Shown here: one piece after another, positions 19,694-27,906 of the stretch
How the letters are laid out: each line of letters begins with the position of its first letter
Position numbering within the stretch: position 1 is the first letter of the stretch
DNA from: Actinomycetospora lemnae
GTDB lineage: Bacteria > Actinomycetota > Actinomycetes > Mycobacteriales > Pseudonocardiaceae
Length of the DNA stretch: 64,000 bases
Direction: 5' to 3'
Assembly: GCF_028737315.1 (NCBI RefSeq)
Contig: NZ_JAQZAO010000008.1
Span: 62,001 to 126,000, forward strand
Notes under the pieces: model-generated
Told to the model about the DNA's origin: nothing
Seen by the model: the letters and a program-made list of their open reading frames with translations, nothing else
Databases searched by the model: none
Made by a program: the position numbers and the translations under genes

Positions 19694-21109
19694 GTGACGT
19701 CACGCGCCCGCGCCGCCCGCTTCGAGTGCACCGCCTGCGGCCACACCGCCGCCAAGTGGGTCGGCCGCTGCCCGGACTGCGGGGGCTGGGGCACGGTCGA
19801 GGAAGCCCCCGACACGTCCCCCGCGGCGGGGCGCAGCGGACGCCCCGGCGTCGCGCCGACGCCCGCGGCGCGTCCGGCCAGCCCGGTCCGCCAGATCGGC
19901 CAGGTCGATCTCGAGACCGCCACGGCCCGGCCGACGGGGGTCGGCGAGCTCGACCGCGTGCTCGGCGGAGGCCTGGTGCCCGGCGTGGTGGTGCTGCTCG
20001 CGGGCGAGCCGGGGGTGGGCAAGTCCACGCTGCTGCTCGAGGTCGCGGCCCGACGGGCGCGTGACGGGGCCACGGTGCTGTACGTCACGGGCGAGGAGTC
20101 GGCGGGTCAGGTGCGCCTGCGCGCCGAGCGGACCGACGGTCTCGCGCCGCACCTGTTCCTCTCCGCCACCGGCGACCTCGAGGAGATCGCGGCGCACGTC
20201 GAGGCCGTCGACCCCGAGCTGCTGGTGGTCGACTCGGTGCAGACGGTCGGCACCGCGACGGCGGAGGGCTCGCCCGGCGGCGTGTCCCAGGTGCGCACGG
20301 TCACGACGGCGCTCGTCGCCCTCGCCAAGCAGCGCGACCTGCCCGTGGTGCTCATCGGCCACGTCACCAAGGACGGCGCGGTGGCCGGGCCGCGCACGCT
20401 CGAGCACCTCGTGGACGTCGTGCTCTCCTTCGAGGGCGACCGGCACTCCCCGTTGCGGCTGGTCCGCGGCCTGAAGAACCGCTTCGGCGCCACCGACGAG
20501 GTCGGCTGCTTCGAGATGAACGACCGCGGGATCGCCGAGGTCGCCGATCCGTCCGGGCTGTTCACCGGCGGGCTCGAGCGCACGGTGGCCGGGCAGGCGG
20601 TGACCGTGGCGATGGAGGGCCGCCGCCCGCTCATGGCCGAGGTGCAGGCGCTCGTCGCCACCCGGCCGTCGGACACCCCGCCGCGCCGCGTGGTGTCCGA
20701 CCTCGACAGCGGCCGCGTCGCCAAGATCCTCGCGGTGCTCCAGGAGCGCTGCAAGCTGCGCCTGCACGACAAGGACGTCTTCGTCGCCACGGTCGGCGGC
20801 ATGAAGCTGCGCGAGCCGTCGGCCGACCTCGCGGTCGCCATCGCGATCGCCTCGGCCTACCACGGCGAGGCGGTGCGCTCCGGGCTCGTCGCCATCGGCG
20901 AGGTCGGGCTGGGCGGCGAGGTCCGCCGGGTGGTCGCCCTCGAACGTCGCCTCGCCGAGGCCGGCCGGCTCGGCATCAGCCGCGCGATCGTGCCGCCGGG
21001 CGAGGTCCGCACGCCGAAGGGCCTGACGGCGGCGCCGGTCGACGACCTCCGCGGCGCCCTGATGCGCACCACCCTCGAGAAGGACCCGGACCTCAGCCTG
21101 CGAGGGTGA
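19694..21109 (+). CDS. radA: DNA repair protein RadA (Sms)
   Basis: A 471-residue RecA-like helicase acting in branch migration during recombinational repair. In order it has a C4 zinc finger (CTACGHTAAKWVGRCPDCGGWG), Walker A GEPGVGKST near residue 108, the RadA-specific KNRFG motif (LKNRFGATDE), and a Lon-like C-terminal domain (VGGMKLREPSADLAVAIAIAS). The GTG at 19694 gives the expected N-terminus. In most actinobacteria disA follows at once; here the 3' end instead overlaps a convergent membrane-protein gene by 17 bp. Confidence 0.95.
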   Translation: MTSRARAARFECTACGHTAAKWVGRCPDCGGWGTVEEAPDTSPAAGRSGRPGVAPTPAARPASPVRQIGQVDLETATARPTGVGELDRVLGGGLVPGVVVLLAGEPGVGKSTLLLEVAARRARDGATVLYVTGEESAGQVRLRAERTDGLAPHLFLSATGDLEEIAAHVEAVDPELLVVDSVQTVGTATAEGSPGGVSQVRTVTTALVALAKQRDLPVVLIGHVTKDGAVAGPRTLEHLVDVVLSFEGDRHSPLRLVRGLKNRFGATDEVGCFEMNDRGIAEVADPSGLFTGGLERTVAGQAVTVAMEGRRPLMAEVQALVATRPSDTPPRRVVSDLDSGRVAKILAVLQERCKLRLHDKDVFVATVGGMKLREPSADLAVAIAIASAYHGEAVRSGLVAIGEVGLGGEVRRVVALERRLAEAGRLGISRAIVPPGEVRTPKGLTAAPVDDLRGALMRTTLEKDPDLSLRG

Positions 21110-22061
21110 ACGACACCGGCTCGCTGATGATCCCGTCGAGTCGCGCGAGCAGCTGGTAGGTGCCCGGCGGCACCACCGTCCGCTCCCCCGCGCAGCCCGG
21201 CATCGACGTCTTCCCCGACCAGCGCACCGAGAACACCGCCTCCTCGCCCGGGGCGAGGGTGCGGACGTCGTCGGTGTCTCCGGGCGAGCAGTCGTTGCTG
21301 CCCCACAGGCCGTCGCCTGGCGTGCGGACCACGGCCACCGCCTGCTTCGCGGCGTCCAGGTCGCGCACGCAGGGGGCGTCGCCGGTGTTGGTGACGACGA
21401 GGCTGAGCACGGGCTTGCTCCCTGCCGGGTAGCTCGTCGCGTCGGTGCGGGCGGTGATGCTCAGGTCGCCGTCGGCGCACGGTCCGGGCTCCGGGGCGCT
21501 CGCGGTCGACGACTCCGGAGGCGTGGTCGTCGGCGTGGTCGTGCTCGGGGGCACCGAGGTGCCGGGGGCGGGCGTGGTCGTCGGGGTGGCGAGCAGCGGT
21601 CCGGCGGAGCCCGTCGGGACGCCGGGCGGCAGGAAGCCGCGGAAACCCGTGCCGCCCGGGGGCACGAGCAGCGCGCCGTCGGGCACCGGCGTGGGCGCGA
21701 GCCCCGGCCCGTCGCCGGGCGGGACGACGGTGGGTGGCGCGCCGGGCTGCCCGACCGTCGGGGGCGCGGGCAGGGCGCCGGGCGGGGTGTCGGGGAGCGC
21801 GGCCTCGATCGGCCCGCGCGTGTCCGTGTCGGCGCCGGCCGGTGCGGCGCGGCTCTCCGGGTCCGCCCCGGCCATCGCCGCGGCGCGGGCGCGGGCCTCG
21901 ACGGTGGCGGGCTCGGGCTCGCCGCCGGCCAGACCGACCAGACCGACCAGACCGACCAGGGCCCAGACGAACCCCCCGAGCACGAAGGTCACGACGCCGA
22001 GCGCGAGGACCCGGCGCCGCCAGTAGACCGACGGCGCGAGCGGTCCGACCGGCTCCCACAC
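21093..22061 (-). CDS. membrane-anchored extracytoplasmic protein (Rv3587c-like)
   Basis: A 322-residue protein with a short cytoplasmic start, one membrane segment (VLALGVVTFVLGGFVWALVGLVGLVGL, residues about 17-45), a Pro/Thr-rich linker (about 50-195) and a C-terminal beta-sandwich domain (LSITARTDATSYPAGSKPVLSLVVTNTGDAPCVRDL onward) with four or five cysteines, likely disulfide-bonded. It is in the same position and orientation as mycobacterial Rv3587c, between radA/disA and mutY. The function is unknown; the domain looks like a cell-wall or surface binding module. Confidence 0.72.
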   Translation of the reverse strand: MWEPVGPLAPSVYWRRRVLALGVVTFVLGGFVWALVGLVGLVGLAGGEPEPATVEARARAAAMAGADPESRAAPAGADTDTRGPIEAALPDTPPGALPAPPTVGQPGAPPTVVPPGDGPGLAPTPVPDGALLVPPGGTGFRGFLPPGVPTGSAGPLLATPTTTPAPGTSVPPSTTTPTTTPPESSTASAPEPGPCADGDLSITARTDATSYPAGSKPVLSLVVTNTGDAPCVRDLDAAKQAVAVVRTPGDGLWGSNDCSPGDTDDVRTLAPGEEAVFSVRWSGKTSMPGCAGERTVVPPGTYQLLARLDGIISEPVSFTLAG

Positions 22062-22172
22062 GTCACGGAAAGTAGGTTCGCGATCGCGCTGGGCGATCCT
22101 CCACCACGCGGTCGCCGGTCCGTTTCACCCGACGGTGGCGACGGCGGGGGGCCGGGGCAGGATCGGCGGTCG

Positions 22173-23165
22173 ATGGGCACCACCACGTCCGCCGGCGGCA
22201 CGCCGACCGCCGTCGACACCACGCTCGCCGACGTCCTCGTCCCCTGGTTCCGCGCGCACGCCCGCGACCTGCCCTGGCGCCGTCCGGGCACGACGCCGTG
22301 GGGCGTGCTCGTGTCCGAGATCATGCTCCAGCAGACGCCGGTCGCGCGGGTCGAGGACCCGTGGCGCACGTGGCTCGAGCGCTGGCCGCGGCCCTCGGCG
22401 ATGGCCGCCGCACCCGCCGCCGACGTGCTGCGGGCCTGGGGCAGGCTCGGCTACCCGCGGCGCGCGCTGCGCCTGCACGCGGCCGCACAGGCCATCGCCG
22501 CCGACCACGACGACGTCGTCCCCGCCGACGTCGAGACCCTCGAGTCGCTGCCCGGGATCGGGACCTACACCGCCCGCGCGGTCGCGGCGTTCGCGCACGG
22601 GCAGCGGGTGCCGGTCGTCGACACCAACGTCCGTCGCGTCGTCGCCCGCGCCGTGCACGGGCGCGCCGAAGCCGGCCCGGCGGCGTCGCGGGACCTGGCG
22701 GACGTCGAGGCCCTGCTGCCGGGCGGCGACCCGGGAGCGAGGGACGCCTCGGCTGAGTCGGACGCGGCGGCGGTCACCCTCGCCGGACACCACGAGGACG
22801 CCGCCACGATGTCGGCGGCGCTCATGGAGCTCGGGGCGACGGTCTGCGTGGCCCGCGGGCCGCGGTGCGGGGGCTGCCCCGTGGTGGAGCTGTGCGCCTG
22901 GCAGCGGCTCGGGCGCCCGGCGTGGGACGGTCCGGTGCGCAAGGCCCAGACCTGGGCGGGCACCGACCGCCAGGTGCGCGGACGGCTCCTCGACGTCCTG
23001 CGCGGCGCGCCGGGCCCGGTGACCGCGGAGGCGCTCGAGAAGGCCTGGCTCACCGATCCGGCGCAGCGCGCGCGCTGCCTCGACTCGCTGCTCGTCGACG
23101 GCCTCGTCGAGCAGATGGCCGACGGTCGCTTCGCGCTGCCGGGCGAGGCGGGCGACGTAGGCTGA
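22173..23165 (+). CDS. mutY: A/G-specific adenine DNA glycosylase MutY
   Basis: A 330-residue base-excision repair glycosylase removing A opposite 8-oxoG. It carries the catalytic Glu in SEIMLQQTP, the helix-hairpin-helix LPGIGTYTARAVAAFA, the catalytic Asp in VVDTNVRRV, and a 4Fe-4S cluster pattern C-x6-C-x2-C-x5-C (CVARGPRCGGCPVVELC). It lacks the C-terminal NUDIX-like 8-oxoG recognition domain found in many MutY proteins. An extra segment of about 18 residues (GGDPGARDASAESDAAAV) interrupts the region before SAALMELGA and coincides with a degenerate hairpin minirepeat. Confidence 0.93.
   Translation: MGTTTSAGGTPTAVDTTLADVLVPWFRAHARDLPWRRPGTTPWGVLVSEIMLQQTPVARVEDPWRTWLERWPRPSAMAAAPAADVLRAWGRLGYPRRALRLHAAAQAIAADHDDVVPADVETLESLPGIGTYTARAVAAFAHGQRVPVVDTNVRRVVARAVHGRAEAGPAASRDLADVEALLPGGDPGARDASAESDAAAVTLAGHHEDAATMSAALMELGATVCVARGPRCGGCPVVELCAWQRLGRPAWDGPVRKAQTWAGTDRQVRGRLLDVLRGAPGPVTAEALEKAWLTDPAQRARCLDSLLVDGLVEQMADGRFALPGEAGDVG
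22735..22757. repeat. degenerate hairpin minirepeat in mutY
   Basis: This stretch shares the exact 12-mer AGCGAGGGACGC, and most flanking bases, with the reverse complement of the perfect hairpin at 42551-42573. It falls in a segment of mutY that looks inserted relative to the family. Confidence 0.5.
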
Positions 23166-23170
23166 CGGCC

Positions 23171-23491
23171 ATGGCCGTCGTGAAGATCAACGCCATCCAC
23201 GTCCCCGAGGGCAGCGGCCCCGAGCTCGAGAAGCGCTTCGCCGCGCACGGCGACAGCATGCTCGACACCCCGGGCTTCCTGGGCTACGAGCTGCTGCGCC
23301 CCATCGAGGGTGAGCACCGCTACTTCGTCTACACGCGCTGGGAGTCCGACGAGGCGTTCGAGGCGTGGCGCGGTGGCGGTGCCGCCGAGGCCGCGCACGC
23401 CGGGCAGCGCCAGCAGCCCGTCGCGACGGGTGCGGATCTGCTGCAGTTCGAGGTCGCGCTGTCCGTCGGCAAGGGCGGCGGCGAGTCCTGA
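23171..23491 (+). CDS. mhuD: MhuD-type heme-degrading monooxygenase
   Basis: A 106-residue ferredoxin-like (ABM) fold protein very close to mycobacterial MhuD, which cleaves heme to mycobilin and releases iron. The start MAVVKINAIHVPEG keeps the heme-site Asn7; RWESDEAFEAW holds the ruffling Trp and AAHAGQRQQPVATG the proximal His. Such proteins act as dimers in the cytoplasm. It begins 5 bp after mutY, and the same mutY-mhuD proximity exists in mycobacteria. Confidence 0.92.
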   Translation: MAVVKINAIHVPEGSGPELEKRFAAHGDSMLDTPGFLGYELLRPIEGEHRYFVYTRWESDEAFEAWRGGGAAEAAHAGQRQQPVATGADLLQFEVALSVGKGGGES

Positions 23492-24390
23492 GCCCGGCCT
23501 CCGATCGCGGGTCGCTGCTCGCCCAGCCCGATCCGGCCGCCGTCTCCGCGGCGGCGGAGGCGGTGGCCGGCGCCGGCGCGCTGCTCGTGTGCGCGGGTGC
23601 GGGGATGGGCGTCGACTCGGGGCTGCCCGACTTCCGCGGCCCCGAGGGCTTCTGGCGCGCCTACCCGCCCTACCGGCGCCTCGGGCTGCGGTTCGAGGAG
23701 ATCGCCGACCCCGAGCACTTCGACGCCGACCCCGAGCTGGCGTGGGGCTTCTACGGCCACCGCCTGGCCCTCTACCGGCGCACCGTCCCCCACGCCGGGT
23801 TCGCGGTGCTCCGCCGCTGGGCCGGATCGCCGGACACGCAGCGGAGCGGAGCCGGCCCACCGGGACTGCCGATGCGCGTCTTCACGTCGAACGTCGACGG
23901 CGCGTTCCAGGCGGCGGGGTTCGCCGACGCGGTCGTCACCGAGTGCCACGGGGCGATCGGGATGCTCCAGTGCACCCGGCCCTGCCACGACGGCACGTGG
24001 CCGGCCGACGACGTCGACGTGGTGATCGACGAGGACACCATGCGTGCCCGCCCGCCGCTGCCCGCGTGCCCCCGCTGCGGCCGCGTCGCGCGGCCCAACA
24101 TCCTCATGTTCGGTGACGGCGCCTGGGTGCCCGGCCACCACGGCGACAAGGCGGCCGAGCACCGGGCCTGGCTGCGCGCGCAGGACGCGTCGCGGCTCGT
24201 CGTCCTCGAGCTCGGCGCGGGCACCGCGGTGCCGACCGTCCGCCGTCACGCGGAGCTCGCGTCCGCGGCGTCGGGCGCGCTGGTGAGGATCAACGTCCGC
24301 GAGCCGGACATCCGCCACGGCCGCGGGATCGCCCTCGCGGCCGGCGCCCGCGCGGCCCTCGAGGCGATCGACGCCGCGCTCCACGGGTGA
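23488..24390 (+). CDS. SIR2-family NAD-dependent protein deacylase (sirtuin)
   Basis: A sirtuin domain removing acyl groups from lysines with NAD. It has the NAD loop VCAGAGMGVDSGLPDFRG, the TSNVDG motif, the catalytic His region ECHGAIG, and a zinc-type Cys set (LQCTRPC...CPRCGRVARPN), followed by PNILMFGDGAWVP. The start is uncertain. No ATG or GTG lies just upstream in frame: CTG at 23488 would overlap the mhuD stop, GTG at 23563 gives a 275-residue protein, and the next upstream GTG (23365) is deep inside mhuD. A Gly/Pro/Ser insert (GSPDTQRSGAGPPG) precedes the TSNVDG strand. Confidence 0.82.
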   Translation: MSPASDRGSLLAQPDPAAVSAAAEAVAGAGALLVCAGAGMGVDSGLPDFRGPEGFWRAYPPYRRLGLRFEEIADPEHFDADPELAWGFYGHRLALYRRTVPHAGFAVLRRWAGSPDTQRSGAGPPGLPMRVFTSNVDGAFQAAGFADAVVTECHGAIGMLQCTRPCHDGTWPADDVDVVIDEDTMRARPPLPACPRCGRVARPNILMFGDGAWVPGHHGDKAAEHRAWLRAQDASRLVVLELGAGTAVPTVRRHAELASAASGALVRINVREPDIRHGRGIALAAGARAALEAIDAALHG

Positions 24391-24392
24391 TC

Positions 24393-24439
24393 AACGGGGA
24401 CTTTGCGCGCGTAGAAGCAGCGAACAGCGCGTTCGCTGC
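24393..24439. repeat. 47-bp hairpin minirepeat, copy B
   Basis: The core TAGAAGCAGCGA and hairpin GCAGCGAAC (24417-24425), loop AGCGC, GTTCGCTGC (24431-24439) match the other three copies. It starts two bases after the sirtuin stop, in the gap to a convergent gene. Upstream it shares GGTGATCAACGGG with copy C. Confidence 0.88.
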
Positions 24440-24445
24440 CACCCG

Positions 24446-25594
24446 TCAGACGCCCGTGATCCCCGCCAGCCGCAGGCCCCGGGCGGCGGCGACGCGCTCC
24501 GCCTCGTCGTCGAGGCGCGCCCGCACGTCCGGGGCGAGCGGCACCACCGGCGCGACCTCGAGCGTCAGCTTCTTCCCCGACGCGCGGGGCCGCCAGGTGC
24601 CGACGACCTCGCCGTCCGCCAGCAGCGCTCCCGGGTTGCCGATGATCTTGTACAGGTCCTTGCGCAGCGCCTCGTCGGGCACGAGGAGCGGGCGGTCGCG
24701 GGCCTGGAGCATCGGGTCGAGCGGGGGCAGGAAGCGCACGACGTCGGGGTCGGGCGCGCCCAGCGCGGCGTCGAGCTCGTCGGCGGGCAGCCACGCCGGG
24801 TGGACATCCCGGGTCGAGCTCCGCTGCGCTCCGTCGCCCGCCTCCACCTCCACCTCCACCAGCCCCGGCAGCGCCGCCTCCCACGCGGGCGCGAACGCCG
24901 CGGCCGACGTCCCGACGAAGTCGGCGACCTCCCGCGGCCCGGCCGGCCCCAGCACCCGCAGGTAGTCGAGCACCAGGCGCGCCGCCCGGCCCGGGTCGCC
25001 CTCGACGGGGCGCTCCCATCCCGCCGGCGGTGGGATCAGCAGCAGCGTCCGGCCCGTCGGGTCGAGCCCGACGCCGACCGGGAACGCCGAGAGCCGGAAG
25101 AGCTGCTCGTTGACGTGGACCGTCGCGCACCCGCGACAGTCGCGCAGCAGGGCGTCGGGCAGCAGCTTCGTCACGGCGCCGCTGGCCGCGCCCTTGGTCA
25201 GGGGCTCGGTGACGACCTCGGCCAGCGCGTCCGCCGCCCGGTCGATCGCCTCGCGGGCGGGGATGCCCACCCGGCGCTGCTCGGGCCCGCTCCAGTTCAG
25301 GCGCGCCGCGGCGTCGGCGTCGTCGAAGGGACGCGCGGCGGCGGCGATGGCGTTGCGCTCGTCCGGCGGGTGGTGGTGCGGCGCCCCCCGGTGGGTCCAG
25401 CCGTCGACGAGCCCGCGCGCCACGGGGTCGGGGTCGCCGTCGCTGCGCGCCGCGAGGGCGAGCCGGGCCGTCGGACCCGCGTCCTGCAGGCCCAGCGAGG
25501 CAAGCGCGGCGATCGCCGCGGGGCGGTCGCGGTGCAGCCCCTGCGCCGCGATGCGGTGCGCCATGACCTGCTCGCGGGTCAGCGTCTCGACCAT
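24446..25594 (-). CDS. winged-helix DNA-binding protein, AlkX/YcaQ (HTH_42) family
   Basis: A 382-residue member of the HTH_42 family, which includes DNA glycosylases for bulky or crosslinked alkylated bases (AlkZ/AlkX/YcaQ). It shows the early AAQGLHRDR segment, tandem winged-helix regions, VLDYLRVLGPAGPREVADFVGTS, and the closing block LPPLDPMLQARDRPLLVPDE with later GTWRPRASGKKLTLEV. The ATG at 25594 gives the family-typical start LTREQVMAHRIAAQGL. It carries the 18-bp minirepeat at 24817-24834 in a variable loop. DNA-repair function is plausible but only family-based. Confidence 0.8.
   Translation of the reverse strand: MVETLTREQVMAHRIAAQGLHRDRPAAIAALASLGLQDAGPTARLALAARSDGDPDPVARGLVDGWTHRGAPHHHPPDERNAIAAAARPFDDADAAARLNWSGPEQRRVGIPAREAIDRAADALAEVVTEPLTKGAASGAVTKLLPDALLRDCRGCATVHVNEQLFRLSAFPVGVGLDPTGRTLLLIPPPAGWERPVEGDPGRAARLVLDYLRVLGPAGPREVADFVGTSAAAFAPAWEAALPGLVEVEVEAGDGAQRSSTRDVHPAWLPADELDAALGAPDPDVVRFLPPLDPMLQARDRPLLVPDEALRKDLYKIIGNPGALLADGEVVGTWRPRASGKKLTLEVAPVVPLAPDVRARLDDEAERVAAARGLRLAGITGV
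24817..24834. repeat. 18-bp minirepeat inside the winged-helix gene
   Basis: Exact copy of the 18-mer at 12551-12568, here in an acidic/Ser-Thr-rich loop of the AlkX-like protein (GDGAQRSSTRD). Confidence 0.7.
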
Positions 25595-25654
25595 GCGGTG
25601 AGCCTGCCCTACCGACGCTGACATCCTCGGTCAGGATCCGGGGAAGATGACGTC

Positions 25655-26740
25655 GTGAGCTCGGTGCGCGCGGTCCCCGTCACCACGGACATGGACGGAG
25701 ACCTGCTGTCGGCCGACGACGCCTGGCACACCGCACGCCGGATCGGGCTCCGGACGCTGCTGCGCGACGCGCTGATGCGCTTCCGGTACGGCGACGGCTT
25801 CAGCCACGCACGCGGGTTCGCGCTGCAGCTGGCGCTCGCCGTCGTCCCGCTCGTCATCGCCGGCAGTGGGCTCGCGACGGCCGTCGGCGCCGAGTCCGTG
25901 GCGCAGGTCGTGGCGCGCACCGTCGTCGCGGTCTCCCCCGGCGCGGGCGACCAGCTGCTCGCCGACGTCGTCGCCCGCGGCCCGGCCGAGCTGCCCGACG
26001 AGGCGGGCGACGACACCGACGGGGACACCCGCAACGAGAACGTCGGCGAGCTCGCCGTCGCCCTCGGCCTGACGACGGCGTTCCTGGCCATGACGAGCGC
26101 GATCGCCCAGCTCGAGCGCGGCACCAACCGCATCTACGGCACCGAGCGCGACCGGCCGTTCGTGCGCAAGTACGCCCGCGCGGCCGTGCTGACGCTGACG
26201 GCGGGGTCGGCGCTCGGCCTCGGCCTGGTGCTCATCATCGCGGGCGGTCCGCTCGGTGACGCCGTGGAGGACGTCTACCGCTGGGGTGACGTGGCCGAGA
26301 CGGTGTTCGACGTCCTGCGCTGGCCCGTGGGCCTGGCCTCGCTCGTCATCGCCGTCACCGTGCTCTTCCGTTACGCACCCCGGCGCCACCAGCCGGGCCT
26401 GTCGTGGCTCGCGCTCGGTGCCGGGCTGACGGTCGTCCTCTGGCTCGCGGCGTCGGGGTGCGTGGCGCTCTACGTCGCGGTCTCCGGCGACTTCAGCCAG
26501 ACCTACGGCCCGCTCGCCGGGATCATGGCGCTGCTGCTGTGGGCGACGGTCACGGGCGTCGCGCTGCTGCTCGGGGTCGCGGTCGCGGCGCAGCTCGAGG
26601 GCGCGCGGGCGGGCATCGGCGATCCGCTGCTGCGCGACGAGGACGCCGACGGCATCCCCGACGAGCTCCAGCCCGAGCAGCCCCAGCAGACCGACGAGCA
26701 ACCGGTTGAACCCGTCGGCCCGGACGGGGGACGTGCCTGA
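25655..26740 (+). CDS. YihY/BrkB-family inner membrane protein
   Basis: A 361-residue integral membrane protein of the YihY (virulence factor BrkB) family. The typical amphipathic start (FRYGDGFSHARGFALQLALAVVPLVIAG) is followed by about six membrane segments and the conserved LERGTNRIYGTERDRPFVRKYARA. The C-terminal 45 residues are acidic and Gln/Pro-rich. Despite old names it is not RNase BN. The biochemical function is unknown; envelope integrity or transport is suggested for the family. Confidence 0.85.
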   Translation: MSSVRAVPVTTDMDGDLLSADDAWHTARRIGLRTLLRDALMRFRYGDGFSHARGFALQLALAVVPLVIAGSGLATAVGAESVAQVVARTVVAVSPGAGDQLLADVVARGPAELPDEAGDDTDGDTRNENVGELAVALGLTTAFLAMTSAIAQLERGTNRIYGTERDRPFVRKYARAAVLTLTAGSALGLGLVLIIAGGPLGDAVEDVYRWGDVAETVFDVLRWPVGLASLVIAVTVLFRYAPRRHQPGLSWLALGAGLTVVLWLAASGCVALYVAVSGDFSQTYGPLAGIMALLLWATVTGVALLLGVAVAAQLEGARAGIGDPLLRDEDADGIPDELQPEQPQQTDEQPVEPVGPDGGRA

Positions 26741-26754
26741 CAGCTCCTGTCAGG
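26736..26754. promoter_or_regulatory. hairpin/palindrome at the yihY-WYL boundary
   Basis: CCTGACAG CTC CTGTCAGG is a perfect 8-bp inverted repeat overlapping the yihY stop codon and ending 20 bp before the WYL regulator start. It could be an autoregulatory operator of the WYL protein or a weak terminator; the sequence does not decide. Confidence 0.45.
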
Positions 26755-26773
26755 GATGGGGTACGACTGACCT

Positions 26774-27769
26774 GTGCGCGCCAGCCGGCTCCTCTCCGTG
26801 CTCCTGCTGCTGCAGAACCGCGGCCGTCTCACGGCGCGGGAGCTCGCCGACGAGCTCGAGGTCTCGATCCGGACGATCTACCGCGACATGGACGCGCTCT
26901 CGGCGTCCGGGGTGCCCGTCTACGCCGACCGCGGCCCGGACGGCGGTTACTCGCTGCTGGAGGGCTACCGGACCCACCTGACCGGGATGACCGCCGAGGA
27001 GGCCGACGCCCTCGCGCTGTCGGGGATGCCCGAGGCGGCCGCGGAGCTCGGCCTCGGCCGCGTCCTCGCGGCGGCGCAGCTCAAGGTGCAGGCGGCGCTG
27101 CCCACCGAGCTCTCCGACCGTGCCGGGCGGATCGCCGAGCGCTTCCACCTCGACGCCCCCGGCTGGTTCCGCGAGGCCGACCACGTCCCGACGCTGACCG
27201 GGGTCGCCGACGCCGTGTGGAACCAGCGGGTGCTGCGCGTGCGCTACCGCCGCTGGGCGACCGGCGGGCGGGAGCCGGAGGTGGACCGCGAGCTCGAGCC
27301 GCTCGGGCTCGTGCTCAAGGCCGGCACCTGGTACCTCGTCGCCGTGCCGAGCGGGGAGCCCGGGGCCCAGCCCCGCACCTACCGCGTCGCGCGCATCCTC
27401 GACCTCGAGACCCTCGACGTCCGCTTCGAGCGCCCCGAGGGCTTCGACCTGTGGAAGTACTGGCACCAGCGCACCCAGGAGCTCACCGACGCGCTGTACC
27501 AGGCCGAGGCCACCGTGCGCTTCTCGCCGCGGGCCCTCGAGCTCGCGCCCGTGGTCCTCACGCCCCACACCGCCCGCGCGCTGGCCGAGGGCACCTGGCC
27601 GACCGACGCCGACGGCTGGGTGGAGGCCGTGATCCCGATCGAGTCGATCGCCCACGCGCGCCACGAGCTGCTCGCCCTCGGCGCCGACGTCGAGGTCCTC
27701 GCCCCCCTCACCCTGCGCGAGCAGATGGCCGGCGTCGCCCACGCCCTCGCCGGGATGTACGGCGGCTGA
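26774..27769 (+). CDS. HTH-WYL-WCX transcriptional regulator
   Basis: A 331-residue regulator with an N-terminal winged helix-turn-helix (LTARELADELEVSIRTIYRDMDAL, residues about 17-40), then PDGGYSLLEGYRT, a WYL domain (LRVRYRR, then LVLKAGTWYLVAV with WYL intact, and RVARI near residue 212), and a WCX extension at the C-terminus. WYL proteins sense nucleic acid or nucleotide ligands, often in DNA-damage or defence contexts. It sits next to the inverted-repeat nuclease-like gene, but target and ligand are unknown. Confidence 0.9.
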   Translation: MRASRLLSVLLLLQNRGRLTARELADELEVSIRTIYRDMDALSASGVPVYADRGPDGGYSLLEGYRTHLTGMTAEEADALALSGMPEAAAELGLGRVLAAAQLKVQAALPTELSDRAGRIAERFHLDAPGWFREADHVPTLTGVADAVWNQRVLRVRYRRWATGGREPEVDRELEPLGLVLKAGTWYLVAVPSGEPGAQPRTYRVARILDLETLDVRFERPEGFDLWKYWHQRTQELTDALYQAEATVRFSPRALELAPVVLTPHTARALAEGTWPTDADGWVEAVIPIESIAHARHELLALGADVEVLAPLTLREQMAGVAHALAGMYGG

Positions 27770-27776
27770 GGTTGTC

Positions 27777-27826
27777 AGCGAAGTGCCGTTGCAGACGTTG
27801 AGTGTCCGTATCGGTACTTCGATCAC
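27777..27826 (+). repeat. left arm of a 50-bp perfect inverted repeat
   Basis: All 50 bases are identical to the reverse complement of 28935-28984. Within the arm, GAAGTGCCG and CGGTACTTC form a further near-perfect 9-bp inverted repeat. The arm begins 7 bp after the WYL gene stop. No target-site duplication is seen outside the arms. Confidence 0.95.
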
Positions 27827-27906
27827 CGCGCCGCGACGGATTGGTCGCCGGCCAAGGCAGGCGAACGTGCCGCGCGTCCGTCCACAACGGTCTCGTCGAT
27901 CCACAG

